64,000 nt of DNA from Streptomyces sp. DG2A-72 (GCF_030499575.1 NZ_JASTLC010000001.1:8828001-8892000), one strand, 5' to 3'; shown: positions 27,141 to 36,482, counted from the stretch's first letter. The notes: generated by a model not told the origin, from the letters alone. Program-made: numbers and translations.

Positions 27141-29339
27141 ATGTGGGGGCGTAGGCGCCGCGTGCAGGGCGAGGAGTCCGGCTCGGATGCGGGTGCACTG
27201 TGCGAGCGGGCACGTGTCGCCGCCGGCGAGGGGGCGCTGGATCTGGCGATCGAGTTGCTGGGGCGGGCGGCCCTGCTGCGCCCCGGGCAGGCGGCGATCC
27301 ACAGGGAACTCGGGTCGGTCTTCCAGCGTGCCGGGCGCATTGAGGCCGCGCGTTGTGCCTATGGCCGGGCCGTCGAGTTGGATGCGAGCGATCGTGCGGC
27401 CCGGCAGGCGCTCCAGGCGCTGCCGCCGCTGCCCCCACGGCGGGTCAATTTCGCCGTCGGCCAGCGACTGGAGGGCAGCCGGGCGTCGAACACCGGCGAC
27501 ATCAACCGCTACGTCGTGGAGGCCGTGCGCAGCGGGGGATTCGGAGTCGTCTACATCGTCCGGGACACCGACGAGGGGGTGTATGCCGTCAAGTCGTTCG
27601 ACGCCCGCCTGCTGTGGAGCGACGACGACCGCGTGCGCTTCCTGCGGGAAGGCGCCACCTGGGTCAGCCTCGATGAGCATCCGCACATCGTCACCGCCTT
27701 GTGGGCGGAGACCATCGAGGGCTTTCCCTGCTTGGTGATGGAATACGTCGACGGCGGCGATCTCGGCGACCGCCTGTACACGGGACCGCTCAGCCCGCGC
27801 CAGGCCATCCGTTTTGGCCTGCACCTGTGCGACGGCATGGCTCACGCCTGGCGCCAACTGGGCCTGGTCCACCGGGATCTCAAGCCGTCCAACTGCATGG
27901 TGACCGAGGACGGCATCCTGAAGGTCACCGACTTCGGGCTCGCCCACACGCTGCGCACGGCGCGGGAGGCGACGCTGGGGCTGACCGCCGCCCCGGCCTC
28001 TGCCCGCGCCATCTACACCACCGTCGCCGGAACGCCGGCTTACATGGCGCCCGAGCAGTTCAGACCCGGCGCCGAACTCGGCGCGTGGACCGACGTCTAC
28101 GCCTTCGGCGTGATGCTCTTCGAGATGCTGACCACCCAGCTGCCGCCACCGGGCGGGCATGCGCAGCGTCACATCGGCCGCTCCCCGACAGCCCGGGCGA
28201 TCCCGGCCCCGCTCACGAAGGTCATTCTCCGCTGCGTCGACCCGGACCCCGCTCGGCGTCCCGCATCCTTCGCCGAGGCACGCGAGTTGCTCGACCACGC
28301 GCATCAGCGGATCGTCGGCCGTCGTGCCTCCGCCTCCCCGACCGCGCGTGGCACGGACGTCACCACCTGGCTCAACCGGAGCATCGCGTTCCGTGAACTG
28401 GAGCAGCCGGAGAAGGCCCTGGCAGCGGCGGAGTCCGGACTCGCCATGACGCCCAGCGGTGACGACGTCGAGGACAGCAAGCTCTGGCAGGTCCGCGGGC
28501 TCGCGCTCGTCGCCCTCGGCCGGCGTGTTGACGCCCTCGCCTCCTACGACCGTGGCCTGGAACTGAACGCGCGGGAACCGAGCCTGTGGGTCAGCAAGGG
28601 CGGGGCACTGAGCGAACTCGGCCGCCACGAGGAGGCGCTGCCCTGTCTCGACCGCTGTCTGGAACTCGCACCGAACCTCGGCGCTGCCTGGCGGAACAAG
28701 GGGAACTCGCTGGGCAAACTCGGCCGCTACGAGGAGGCGGACGCGGCGTTCGAGCGGGCTGCCGAGCTACTGCCGAACGACGCCGAACTCTTCTCCACCT
28801 GGTCCATGATCCTGACCCGGCAGCAGCGGTTCACCGAGGCCCTCGCACGTGCGGATCGATCTTTGGAGATCGCGCCTCGCTGGTTCAACGGATGGCTCGC
28901 ACGCGGGCTCGCCCACAATCAACTCCAGGAGTTCGACCAAGCGCTCCACTGCTTCGACCGCGTGCTGGAAATCCGCCCCGACGACCGGGTCACGTGGTGG
29001 CACAAGTCCCGCACGTTGGCGGACCTGGGCCGCTATGAGGAGGCGGACGCGGCGTACCGGCACACTGCGACACTGTGGCCGGGCGACGCCAACCTGCTCA
29101 ATAGCTGGGGCGTCATGCTTCGGGAGTGGGGCAGGTACCGCGAAGCACTGGAGCGTACGGACCAGGCCCTCGCAATCGAGCCGGAATCACCATTGATCTG
29201 GGCGAACCGGGCGCGCGTACAGCACCACCTCGGGCGCCACGATGACGCCGTCACGGACTGCGAGCACGCACTTTCCCTCGCCCCGGAACACCCGTACGCC
29301 CGCGAGATCCGCGACTGGCTGGCATCGTCCGGGAAATGA
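27141..29339 (+). CDS. Ser/Thr protein kinase with C-terminal TPR repeats
   Basis: This 732-residue protein has an N-terminal TPR-like pair (about residues 20-90), a Hanks-type kinase domain (about 115-395: GGFG loop, Lys151, HRDLKPSN at 244-251, DFG at 264-266, APEQF) and about seven TPR units to the C-terminus (AWRNKGNSLGKLGRYEEADAAFE and similar). No membrane segment is seen, so it should be cytoplasmic, unlike the usual PASTA-type actinobacterial kinases. The ATG at 27141 is chosen as the first Met before the TPR; ribosome site is weak. All catalytic residues are intact. It stands alone beside the tRNA and recombinase remnant, so horizontal origin is possible. Target proteins are unknown. 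Confidence 0.88.
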   Translation: MWGRRRRVQGEESGSDAGALCERARVAAGEGALDLAIELLGRAALLRPGQAAIHRELGSVFQRAGRIEAARCAYGRAVELDASDRAARQALQALPPLPPRRVNFAVGQRLEGSRASNTGDINRYVVEAVRSGGFGVVYIVRDTDEGVYAVKSFDARLLWSDDDRVRFLREGATWVSLDEHPHIVTALWAETIEGFPCLVMEYVDGGDLGDRLYTGPLSPRQAIRFGLHLCDGMAHAWRQLGLVHRDLKPSNCMVTEDGILKVTDFGLAHTLRTAREATLGLTAAPASARAIYTTVAGTPAYMAPEQFRPGAELGAWTDVYAFGVMLFEMLTTQLPPPGGHAQRHIGRSPTARAIPAPLTKVILRCVDPDPARRPASFAEARELLDHAHQRIVGRRASASPTARGTDVTTWLNRSIAFRELEQPEKALAAAESGLAMTPSGDDVEDSKLWQVRGLALVALGRRVDALASYDRGLELNAREPSLWVSKGGALSELGRHEEALPCLDRCLELAPNLGAAWRNKGNSLGKLGRYEEADAAFERAAELLPNDAELFSTWSMILTRQQRFTEALARADRSLEIAPRWFNGWLARGLAHNQLQEFDQALHCFDRVLEIRPDDRVTWWHKSRTLADLGRYEEADAAYRHTATLWPGDANLLNSWGVMLREWGRYREALERTDQALAIEPESPLIWANRARVQHHLGRHDDAVTDCEHALSLAPEHPYAREIRDWLASSGK

Positions 29340-29577
29340 GAGGTCATGAGGCGCCCGGCACCGCTCTCACCGCGAAGTCGCCGCGGCCCTGCGGCATTTG
29401 TGCCGGACAGGCCACGCGGTCGCGCCCCTGCCGGAGGAGAAAGGTGCGGCGGTTGGCTGAGGAGGGGACGGTTTCGGTCCCGTCGTTCTGGCGGAGTACT
29501 ACAGCGCCGAGTACGACCTGCTCCTGGGCGCGCTGATGGGACTGTGCCTGCCGGCCCGCAGGTGCGAACCGTGCTCG

Positions 29578-30352
29578 CTACGCGGCCACCGCGTCGAGGA
29601 TGCTGAACCCGCCCGCGCCCGAGGTGACGCCCGCCGACTTCAAGTCCGCCTGCCGGAGCAGCTGTTCGAACTCCGCTGCCGTGCGCTGCCGGGTTCGTTG
29701 AGCGTTTCGGGAACGAGGGCTTCACACAGCAGGACGTGGCCACCGTCGTTCATCGCGGCAGGGCAGTGCAGGTAGGCGTCACCGCCCGGGGCACGGCCTC
29801 GAAGAAGTCCCCGCCGACGAGTTCGCTCCGGTCGGCCACCTCGGCTTCCCGCAGCGGCGCTCCCGCACCCTCGATGACGGACGGCAGGTCGAACAGCACC
29901 CCGCGAGCCTTGGGACGACCGGACAGCACGGCCGCGAGCGCGTTGTTGAGTACCTCGCCGTCCTCGGGGTGCGCGTCGAAGTACTCCCCACCGCCGAAGA
30001 GCCGTACGAAGGCGGCGTCGCCGGTGCGCACGCTCTCCAACAGCTCGGTCCAGATGCGGCGGTGCCAGGGCGCGCCCACCATGATGGCGAGCCCGCGCAG
30101 GGACGCCGGCGCATCAGTCCGGAGCGGCTCGCCAAGCTCGGTGAGGGTGAAGCGGCGGTCACCGGACTCCTCGACGAGGCCGAGTCCGGACAGCGCGCGC
30201 AGGAGCCGGTACAGGGCGTCGGGGTCCGCGTCCACCGCTTCGGTGATCTCCTCGGCACGGTGGGGTCCCCGCGCGAGCTGGTCGGCCACTCCCAGCGTGG
30301 CCGCGACGCTGACGGCCTGGGCGGCCCAGGCGCCGGTGATGAGTCCCGTCAT
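29578..30352 (-). pseudogene. Broken SAM-dependent O-methyltransferase gene
   Basis: From 30352 the chain matches the dimerisation and substrate part of antibiotic O-methyltransferases (VADQLARGPHRAEEITEAVDADPDALYRLLRAL, then LTELGEPL and the SAM region DLPSVIEGA, VGGDFFEAVP). A shift of frame near 29800 is followed by MNDGGHVLLCEALVP and a tail ending AGGFSILDAVAA and a stop at 29578. About 20 or more residues around the catalytic His are missing. It cannot be active. The 29340-29577 stretch beyond it, up to the kinase gene, shows no gene I recognise. Confidence 0.75.
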
Positions 30353-30363
30353 CCGTGTGATCA

Positions 30364-30666
30364 GTGCTCACTCACCGACGTCTCCCTTCGTCGTCCGATG
30401 CGAGGACAGCGGCTGTGAGTCCGAGATTGGTCCGTCGTTCAGCGGGCGGGACGCCTCCCGAGCGCGCTGCTGATCAAGGGGGTGCAGACAACCGTGCGCC
30501 GGTCCTTCACCAGCTGGGCAGGAACATCACCGTCCGCTACGACCCGGGCGTGCCCACCGCCGACGGCAACATCAACGGAACCATCCACTTCGGCAACGGC
30601 AGCTACCTGAACGAGCGGACCGCCCGGCGCGAGATCGTCGCCGTCATGGTTCGCGACGGTCTGTAA
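30364..30666 (+). pseudogene. Fragment of an unidentified, possibly secreted protein
   Basis: The last 45 residues (RNITVRYDPGVPTADGNING, then GNGSYLNERTARREIV) have the look of a folded extracellular domain, whereas the first part does not. No signal peptide or clear start is seen. It is probably a remnant of a larger secreted protein and has no assigned function. Confidence 0.35.
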
Positions 30667-30821
30667 CTCGGGGTATCGCCCGCCGGGCCCCGCCGAGCCG
30701 CTGAGTCGGTCGCGCATCCGGAGCAGGCGGAGCACGCTGGAAGCAGCCGCTCGCGATGCACGGGCCCGCCCGGTGCGGGACGAGTACGCCGGTGCACGGG
30801 AACAGGACGAGGTGACCAGGC

Positions 30822-31886
30822 ATGCGCCACGCGGTCGTGTCGCCACTCCAGCAGGCTTGTCGCGGCTCCCCCGGCCAGGGGCGTAACGGCGGCGGACATG
30901 ACCCGTCCGGCCGACCCGTGGAACCGGCCGGTCCCACGGGCCCGTCCCAGTCGTCCGGCTCACCGGGTGCCCGGGATTCCTCCGGGGCGCCTGAGCCTCC
31001 GGGTTCCCCGGCCCACGACCGGCCCGACACGAACGCGGATCACCCGCGCACCCGCACCCGCAGCCACCGGTCGAGGGAAGTGGGCCGCTTCTTCCACGTC
31101 AGGGGTACGCGTGTATGGCGGCGCGGCAGGGAAGTGGAGCTGATGCACCGGGCCATGGGCTTCGCGGCCCTCGGACTGGTGACGATCGCCCCGCTGCTGA
31201 TCGTGGTCGCGGCGGCCCCGATCCAGGAACGAGGCTTCGCCCTGTGGGTCGTGGACGGCATGGGGCTGTCCGGGCGCTCCGCCGACGCCGTGCAGGACCT
31301 CTTCGCCGCACCCCGCAAGGTCCTGAGCACGATCAGCGTCCTGAGCGTGGTGCTGCTCGCGCTCTTCGGCGTGCCGTTCGCGGGCAGTGTCCAGACCGGC
31401 TACGAAAAGGTGTGGGACCTGTCGGCCGGGCGCTGGCACACCGTATGGCGACGCGTGGTGTGGCTTGTCGTTCTGACGGCCTACCTCTTCGCCGAAGCGC
31501 AGAGCGGGGCCGCCCTGGGGCCGGGAACCCTGCGGTCATGGACGCGGATCGCGCTGAGCACGCTGCTCGGCGTGCTCTTCTTCTGGTGGGGGCAGCGCTT
31601 CCTGCTGGGCGGCCGGATCCCCTGGCGCGCCCTTCTGCCGGGCGCCATTGCCACGATGGTGGGCCTGGGCGGTCTGCGGCTGTTCTCTTCCCTGGTCTTC
31701 TCCCCGCTCATCGTGAGCAACGCGGACTCGTACGGTTCGGTCGGCACCGTCCTGATCGTGACGTCCTGGCTCGTCGGTGTCGGCTTCGTCGTCTTCGGCG
31801 GCGCCCTCGTCGGCCGCTACTGGTACCTCCACGAACCGCACCACATCCCGCATCCGCACCCTCACCCCCGGTCCCGAAAGCGCTGA
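30822..31886 (+). CDS. YihY/BrkB-family integral membrane protein
   Basis: This 354-residue protein has a long hydrophilic Pro/Ser/Gly-rich N-terminus (about 105 residues), then about six hydrophobic segments (FAALGLVTIAPLLIVVAAA, LSVVLLALFGVPF, TLLGVLFFWWGQRFLLGG, ATMVGLGGLRLF, TVLIVTSWLVGVGFVVFGGAL) and a His/Pro-rich tail (HHIPHPHPHPRSRKR) that may bind metal. The pattern belongs to the BrkB (formerly ribonuclease BN) family, of unknown activity. GAGGTGACC precedes the ATG at 30822. It is the only intact gene in this stretch of fragments. Confidence 0.72.
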   Translation: MRHAVVSPLQQACRGSPGQGRNGGGHDPSGRPVEPAGPTGPSQSSGSPGARDSSGAPEPPGSPAHDRPDTNADHPRTRTRSHRSREVGRFFHVRGTRVWRRGREVELMHRAMGFAALGLVTIAPLLIVVAAAPIQERGFALWVVDGMGLSGRSADAVQDLFAAPRKVLSTISVLSVVLLALFGVPFAGSVQTGYEKVWDLSAGRWHTVWRRVVWLVVLTAYLFAEAQSGAALGPGTLRSWTRIALSTLLGVLFFWWGQRFLLGGRIPWRALLPGAIATMVGLGGLRLFSSLVFSPLIVSNADSYGSVGTVLIVTSWLVGVGFVVFGGALVGRYWYLHEPHHIPHPHPHPRSRKR

Positions 31887-31887
31887 A

Positions 31888-32085
31888 TCAGACCTCCTCG
31901 ACGGGCGGCATGAACGCCCGCAGCCACCGCTCCGTCTGTGCGACGTGGGCCTGCGCGTCGCTCTTGCGGCGCAGCTCCGGGCCCTCGGGGAGGGTGAAGA
32001 CCTGGTACTTGCGGGAGCGGGCGCGGTTCGGGGGTGGCCTCCAGGGCCTCGATGAGGGAGAAGAGCGTCTCGACGATCCCGTACA
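31888..32085 (-). pseudogene. C-terminal fragment of an unknown protein
   Basis: The end reads RARSRKYQVFTLPEGPELRR and WLRAFMPPVEEV, with a stop at 31888. Just upstream, LFSLIEALEATP lies in a different frame, so a frameshift and truncation have occurred. It overlaps nothing else and ends two bases after the BrkB stop. The family is not recognised. Confidence 0.4.
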
Positions 32086-32351
32086 TCAGGGTCACCCTCG
32101 CGCTGACCGTGCTGCTGCGGGTCATCTGGATCTTCAACTTCCCCAACCTGATCTTCGGGATGACCGGCGGCGGACCCAACGACGAGACGCACATCGTGAC
32201 CACCTGGATGATCAAGATCACCCAGCAGGGCGACTACGGCAGGGCCTCCGCGCTCGGTCTCGTCGTGGTCGCCACGCTGCTGGTGTTCGCGGTCTTCTTC
32301 CTCCTGGCCACGCGCGAGAAGCGGGACGACAAGCGAGAGGTGAAGCCTTGA
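32073..32351 (+). pseudogene. C-terminal fragment of an ABC sugar permease (MalF-like)
   Basis: About 80 residues match the end of MalF-type permeases: a membrane helix with RVTLALTVLLRVIWIFNFPNLIF, the conserved MTGGGPNDET stretch and a last helix (ALGLVVVATLLVFAVFFLLAT). The N-terminal helices and the EAA loop region are missing. The stop at 32351 overlaps the start of the next fragment, as in an intact sugar-transporter operon. Confidence 0.65.
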
Positions 32352-32476
32352 TCGGCAAGGAGTCCACGGCCGGCCGGGCCACCAAGTTCGCCTTCCAGAT
32401 GAACAGCGACAGCAACAAGACCGTCCCCACGGCCCTGAACGGGTTCATCTCCAGCTTCAACATCGACTGGGGCTGA
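32348..32476 (+). pseudogene. Deleted ABC sugar permease fragment (MalG-like)
   Basis: Only 42 residues remain: a start (LIGKESTAGRATKFAF) directly joined to NSDSNKTVPTALNGFISSFNIDWG, which in MalG-type permeases lies in the interior of the protein. Most membrane helices are lost by an internal deletion. Together with the preceding fragment it records a lost carbohydrate transporter. Confidence 0.5.
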
Positions 32477-32481
32477 GGGAC

Positions 32482-32508
32482 CGCGCCCCGCCCGCGAGGC
32501 GGGGCGCG
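32482..32508. terminator. GC-rich hairpin terminator
   Basis: A perfect 11-base stem (32482-32492 with 32498-32508) has a five-base loop. It lies just after the permease fragment stop and before the end of the leftward chitinase fragment, so it probably ended both original transcripts. Confidence 0.7.
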
Positions 32509-32526
32509 CTTCCCGACGGGCGGGCG

Positions 32527-32731
32527 TCAGCAGCTGAGGTTGCCGCCCGGGGCCACGCCCAGGATCCGCGTGAACTGCTGGTACTTGTCGATGCGGCTCT
32601 GTACCTGCGACGGATTTCCGCCGTTGCACTCCAGGCTGCCGTTGATGCCGCGGATGGTCTCGCCGAATCCGGGGCTGTCGACCATGGCGTCGTGCGGCGT
32701 CATGGTCCCGGGCCCGGTCTGCGTGTTCCAG
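32527..32731 (-). pseudogene. C-terminal fragment of a GH19 chitinase
   Basis: The chain NWNTQTGPGTMTPHDAM and FGETIRGINGSLECNGGNPS, ending GNLSC and a stop at 32527, is the end of actinobacterial family-19 chitinases, including the Cys residues of the last disulfide. The catalytic region is absent and the frame shifts or breaks at about 32731. A secreted chitinase gene was once here. Confidence 0.75.
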
Positions 32732-32805
32732 TTGCGTGAGCCGGAAGTCGGGACGGCGGGTCGTCCGCGCCTCCGAAGCCCTGGGGTACCGCGAAGAGAT
32801 CATGG

Positions 32806-33288
32806 TCACTGCCGCAAGGGCCAGAACTGGAGCAGGAACCGTTCGATGCCGTGCGGGACGGCGTCCGGATCGTCGGTCAGGAGGGCGTCGAGTGTGTCGC
32901 CACCGGTTCTGTGGGCCCGTACGGCGTAGCGGCCGGGTGGGCCCACCGGCAGCGGATCGCCGGCGACGGCGCCGCCGCTGAAGGGCAGGATCGCCACGGT
33001 TCCGCCGGAGAGTTGGAGCGACGTCTGCCCCGTGTCGGTCCACGCGCCGTCCGGTGGCCTCGGTGCGGGGTGGTCCCAGGACTCGACGCGGACGGACGGG
33101 TAGTGCAGCAGCGCGTCCGAGGCACTGACCAGGATCACGATGTTGTCCGCGGCCAGCAGCCAGGGGGCCCCGGCGGCGGCCCGGGCGGCGACGGCGCTGC
33201 CGCCGCCGTCCAGGTCCTCCACCGTCAGACGGCCCTCGTCGATGACGACTTCCGCTTCGGTGACGTCGGCCGGCTGTTCGGTGCTCAT
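32806..33288 (-). CDS. Hypothetical protein, 160 residues
   Basis: A soluble acidic protein without signal peptide. It starts MSTEQPADVTEAEVVIDEGR and contains short beta-rich stretches (VAARAAAGAPWLLAADNIVI, TSLQLSGGTVAILPFSG). No family is recognised. It lies 56 bases from the secreted NucA/NucB-type protein gene, in the same direction and downstream of it, so it may be an immunity or accessory protein to that secreted nuclease, an inference from position only. Confidence 0.55.
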   Translation of the reverse strand: MSTEQPADVTEAEVVIDEGRLTVEDLDGGGSAVAARAAAGAPWLLAADNIVILVSASDALLHYPSVRVESWDHPAPRPPDGAWTDTGQTSLQLSGGTVAILPFSGGAVAGDPLPVGPPGRYAVRAHRTGGDTLDALLTDDPDAVPHGIERFLLQFWPLRQ

Positions 33289-33344
33289 GAGGCGGTGGTG
33301 ACCTTCATGGGGTGAGGGTGACTTTCATGGGATGCGGATGGCGG

Positions 33345-34547
33345 TCACGGGACGATGTTGACGTAGAACTCGTCCTGGTCGCCCATCAGGATGCGGTCGT
33401 TCTTGTAGAAGTCTTTCAGCTGGTTGCCGGCGGCGATGTTCTGCTGGGCGTTGACCCAGGCCACGGAGCCGTTGCCGATGATGTTGCCCTGGGCGTCCTT
33501 GGCACCGAGTCCCTCGCGGGTGGAGGCGAAGGGGAACTCGTCTGCCTGGACGTCGGGCGACGGCTTGGGCGGCAGATCGTCCGGGCCGTTGTACGGGGCG
33601 TTTCGGTCCCTGATCTTCCGCTGCTCGGTGCGGTTCGCCACGTACTCGGGTGAGCCGACGGCCACCCGGTGCAGGCCCGGATCGCCCCAGACGCCGGTGT
33701 ACTTGCCCGGGATGGTCTTCGGCGTGCCCCGGTTGGGATAGGTCTCGACGGGCCGGTTCAGCGCGGTCTCCAGGTGCTGGGCGACCCCGGCCGCCGGGCC
33801 GGACTTGCTGTAGGTGATGTACGGCATCACGTCGTCGTTGACGCAGGCGCGGGGCGTCCAGCCGCCGTAACCGGGCGCGGTCCCGGCGGAGTCGCAGCGG
33901 ATGTGGTGGTCCAGGCCGACACCGGAGATGGTCGCCTGGCCCGAGGTGGTGACGAGCTGCCCGGAGAAGTTCCAGCGGTGGCGGGCGACCCGTTCCGCTC
34001 CGAGGCCCTGGTCCTGCGAGGTGATGTCCCAGGACACGAACCCGGTCAGATCGCGCCAGGTGAGCAGCCAGTTGTTCTTGTCGCCGTCGTCGTTGCCGGT
34101 GACGTCGCGGGCGGCCTGGCAGCCGAGGCTGATGCGCATGTCGGTGAACGAGTTGATGACGCCGCCGCTGGTATCGAAGTCGTCGACCTGGAAGAAGACC
34201 CGCACCTTGCGGTCCGCGGGGTCGGCGTAGGCCAGTGCGGTGTAGGTGATGTCCGCTCTGCTGACGGAACCGTTGGTGACGATCTCGCCGTAGCTCGTGG
34301 TGTGCTGGCACCACACGCCACGGTTCCACACCCGGCCCTGTTCGCTGTTCGACTCGGGGTCGTTCTGGCACTGCTCGACGAAGTTCGCGTCCGGCTCCTC
34401 CGGCAAGGCGGCGGCTGCCGTGGGCGCGGGTTGCGTGGTTGCCTCGGTGTCCGGTGCCGGTGTCTCGGCCGCCGCCGACGGCGGGCTGAGCGACAGCGTC
34501 AGTACTGCGGCTGCCGCGGCGGCTATGCACCCTAATGCGCGTCGCAT
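33345..34547 (-). CDS. Secreted protein with C-terminal NucA/NucB-type nuclease domain
   Basis: This 400-residue protein has a clear signal peptide (MRRALGCIAAAAAAVLTLSLSPPSAAA) and a Cys-containing beta-rich middle region. The C-terminal part has the motif ADEFPFASTREG followed by an Asn-rich stretch (GNGSVAWVNAQQN), typical of NucA/NucB DNases, where the Asp-Glu and Ser/Arg group bind metal and phosphate. The enzyme would cut extracellular DNA, or act as a toxin on other cells. The ATG at 34547 is preceded by GGGGGAGCC. The region 34548-34741 shows no gene. Confidence 0.75.
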   Translation of the reverse strand: MRRALGCIAAAAAAVLTLSLSPPSAAAETPAPDTEATTQPAPTAAAALPEEPDANFVEQCQNDPESNSEQGRVWNRGVWCQHTTSYGEIVTNGSVSRADITYTALAYADPADRKVRVFFQVDDFDTSGGVINSFTDMRISLGCQAARDVTGNDDGDKNNWLLTWRDLTGFVSWDITSQDQGLGAERVARHRWNFSGQLVTTSGQATISGVGLDHHIRCDSAGTAPGYGGWTPRACVNDDVMPYITYSKSGPAAGVAQHLETALNRPVETYPNRGTPKTIPGKYTGVWGDPGLHRVAVGSPEYVANRTEQRKIRDRNAPYNGPDDLPPKPSPDVQADEFPFASTREGLGAKDAQGNIIGNGSVAWVNAQQNIAAGNQLKDFYKNDRILMGDQDEFYVNIVP

Positions 34548-34741
34548 GGCTCCCCCTTGGAATCCATCGCGGGCTGTGGTCCTTGGTCGTGCATCACCAG
34601 CCTCGTGCGGACTCTCGGCACCTTTTGTGCTTTCGCATCCCTTTCACGACAGCGTTTCGACCGGGGCACAGAGCGTTGCAAGCGAAGTGCGGGGGCGCAG
34701 TTGCGGAGAAAAACGGTGGCCGTGACGCACCCGGTCACCGT

Positions 34742-35410
34742 CTAGTCGCGCTGTCGGCTCACCATCTCGGTGATCCAGATGGGCGCGAACGGAGAGGTGC
34801 AGCCGGGGGAAGTCGGGTAGTGCTTGAGCACTTCCAGGCGCTCACCGATGTCGAGTGCGCGGGCCCGGTGTTCGGCGTGCTCGATGCCGATCTGGGCCAG
34901 GCAGTGGTTCATCGCCCACTGCAGGCGCTCCGGGGCGTCTTTCATCTCCGCCTCGATGACGTCGAGCAGTCCTGCGAGGTCGAGGCCCTCGGGCTTCTTC
35001 GCCACGCGTTCGACGGTCAGCGCCCAGCCCGCACTCGCGACGACCGGATCGGGGTCGGCGGACCAGGCCAGCCGCAGCTCTTCGGCGTGCGGGTTCTTCT
35101 TCACCACGTAGTTCACGAGCCAGTCGTGCACCTTGGGTGTGCGCGCCTCGCGCAGCATGGTGTCCAACTCGTCCCGCTCGAAGGCCTTCGGGCGGCAGAT
35201 CAGGAGCGCCAGCAGTTTCGCCGCCGTGTCGTCCGTCTCCCAGAGCCGGCACGCGAGTTCCTGCTGTGTCTTCAGCCGCTTCGCGAGCGCGCGCAGCTTG
35301 CCGAGGTTCACCCCGTGATCGTCGCCGTGTCTCTCGTTCACCTCGCGTGCCTTGGGGTCCTCCAGCTCGGCCAGCTCGGCCATCACCTCGTCCACCGTCG
35401 TCTCGGCCAC
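34742..35410 (-). CDS. AlkD-like HEAT-repeat DNA alkylation repair protein
   Basis: This 222-residue all-helical protein resembles AlkD/DNA alkylation repair family members: MAELAELEDPKAREVNERHGDD, then pairs of helices ending in WALTVERVAKKP and MNHCLAQIGIEH. AlkD glycosylases remove 3- and 7-alkyl purines by holding DNA in a HEAT concave face. The Asp expected to support depurination is not certain from sequence. The start at 35410 has GGAGGCTGAG upstream. It stands alone. Confidence 0.72.
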   Translation of the reverse strand: MAETTVDEVMAELAELEDPKAREVNERHGDDHGVNLGKLRALAKRLKTQQELACRLWETDDTAAKLLALLICRPKAFERDELDTMLREARTPKVHDWLVNYVVKKNPHAEELRLAWSADPDPVVASAGWALTVERVAKKPEGLDLAGLLDVIEAEMKDAPERLQWAMNHCLAQIGIEHAEHRARALDIGERLEVLKHYPTSPGCTSPFAPIWITEMVSRQRD

Positions 35411-35580
35411 CTCAGCCTCCTGTCCGTCATGTGGGAGAGCCGAGCCTACGAGGAAGTCGGCCTCTCGCGTACACGCCGGTCAGGTACAGGCCGGGGTTCC
35501 TCTTGGGGTGATCACTGGGCGGCGGGCGGCCCGGCGCAATTCGTTTGCCGGGCCACGATCCCCCTGTCAGGCTCGCGCAC

Positions 35581-36429
35581 ATGCCGACCTTCTCCGTGCC
35601 CGACGGAACCACGCTCGCCTTCCACGTGTCCGGAGAGACCGGTCCTCCCGTGCTCTGCCTGCCCGGCGGCCCGGCCGCGTCCGCCTACCTCGGTGATCTG
35701 GGCGGCCTCTCCGCACACCGGCGGCTGATCAGGCTGGACCTCCGCGGCACCGGCGAGTCGGCGACCCCGACGGACCTGGCCGGCTGCCGCTGCGATCGCA
35801 TGGTCGACGACGTCGAGGCCCTTCGGGCCCACCTCGGCCTCGACCGCGTCGACCTGCTGGCCCACTGCGGAGGCGCCAACGTCGCGGTGCAGTACGCGGC
35901 TCGCCACCCCGATCGGATCAGCAGGCTCGTGCTGATCACTCCGAGCGTCCGGGCCGTCGGCATTCCGAGCACCGGTGAGGACCGACGGGAGATCGCGGAG
36001 CTGCGCAGGGGCGAATCGTGGTTCCCGGAGGCGTACGCGGCGCTGGAAGAGATCGTCGCGGGCAGGCCCACCGCCGCGAGCTGGCAGGCGATCGCGCCCT
36101 TCTCCTACGGCCGCTGGGACGAGACCGCCCGCGCCCACCAGGCCGCCTCGGAGGCGGAGGACAACGGCGAGGTGATGGCCGCCTTCGGTGCCGAGGGGGC
36201 CTTCACCCCGGACGTAACCCGCAAGGCCCTCGCCGAGGTCGGGGCGCCCGTCTTCGTGCTCGCGGGTGAGGTCGACATGGCCGCTCCGCCTCGGGTGATG
36301 GCGGAGTTCGCCGCGCTGTTCCCGGATGCGCGGATGGTCGTACAGCCGAGGGCCGGGCACTTTCCGTGGCTCGATGATGCCGAGTGGTGTGCTGCGGCCG
36401 TGGCGGGGTTTCTCGCATCGGCCCGGTGA
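35581..36429 (+). CDS. Alpha/beta hydrolase with a cysteine in the nucleophile position
   Basis: This 282-residue alpha/beta-hydrolase has the oxyanion loop (LCLPGGPAAS), a DLRGTGES turn and the nucleophile elbow AHCGGA, where Cys96 replaces the normal Ser. The Asp (AGEVDMAAP) and His (AGHFPW) of the triad are present near residues 233 and 262. Proline iminopeptidase-like members share the GGPG start. A Cys nucleophile occurs in some dienelactone hydrolases but is uncommon here; it may change activity or leave the enzyme weak. The ATG at 35581 is used since homology begins there. Confidence 0.8.
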   Translation: MPTFSVPDGTTLAFHVSGETGPPVLCLPGGPAASAYLGDLGGLSAHRRLIRLDLRGTGESATPTDLAGCRCDRMVDDVEALRAHLGLDRVDLLAHCGGANVAVQYAARHPDRISRLVLITPSVRAVGIPSTGEDRREIAELRRGESWFPEAYAALEEIVAGRPTAASWQAIAPFSYGRWDETARAHQAASEAEDNGEVMAAFGAEGAFTPDVTRKALAEVGAPVFVLAGEVDMAAPPRVMAEFAALFPDARMVVQPRAGHFPWLDDAEWCAAAVAGFLASAR

Positions 36430-36482
36430 TCGTCGATCATCTTTGGGCCCGGTGATCACCTCACGCACTTACTGCATATGAT

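Noticed and set aside
29340..29577. Short rightward frames after the kinase gene
   Set aside because: They show no start signals, no family features and only compositional openness.
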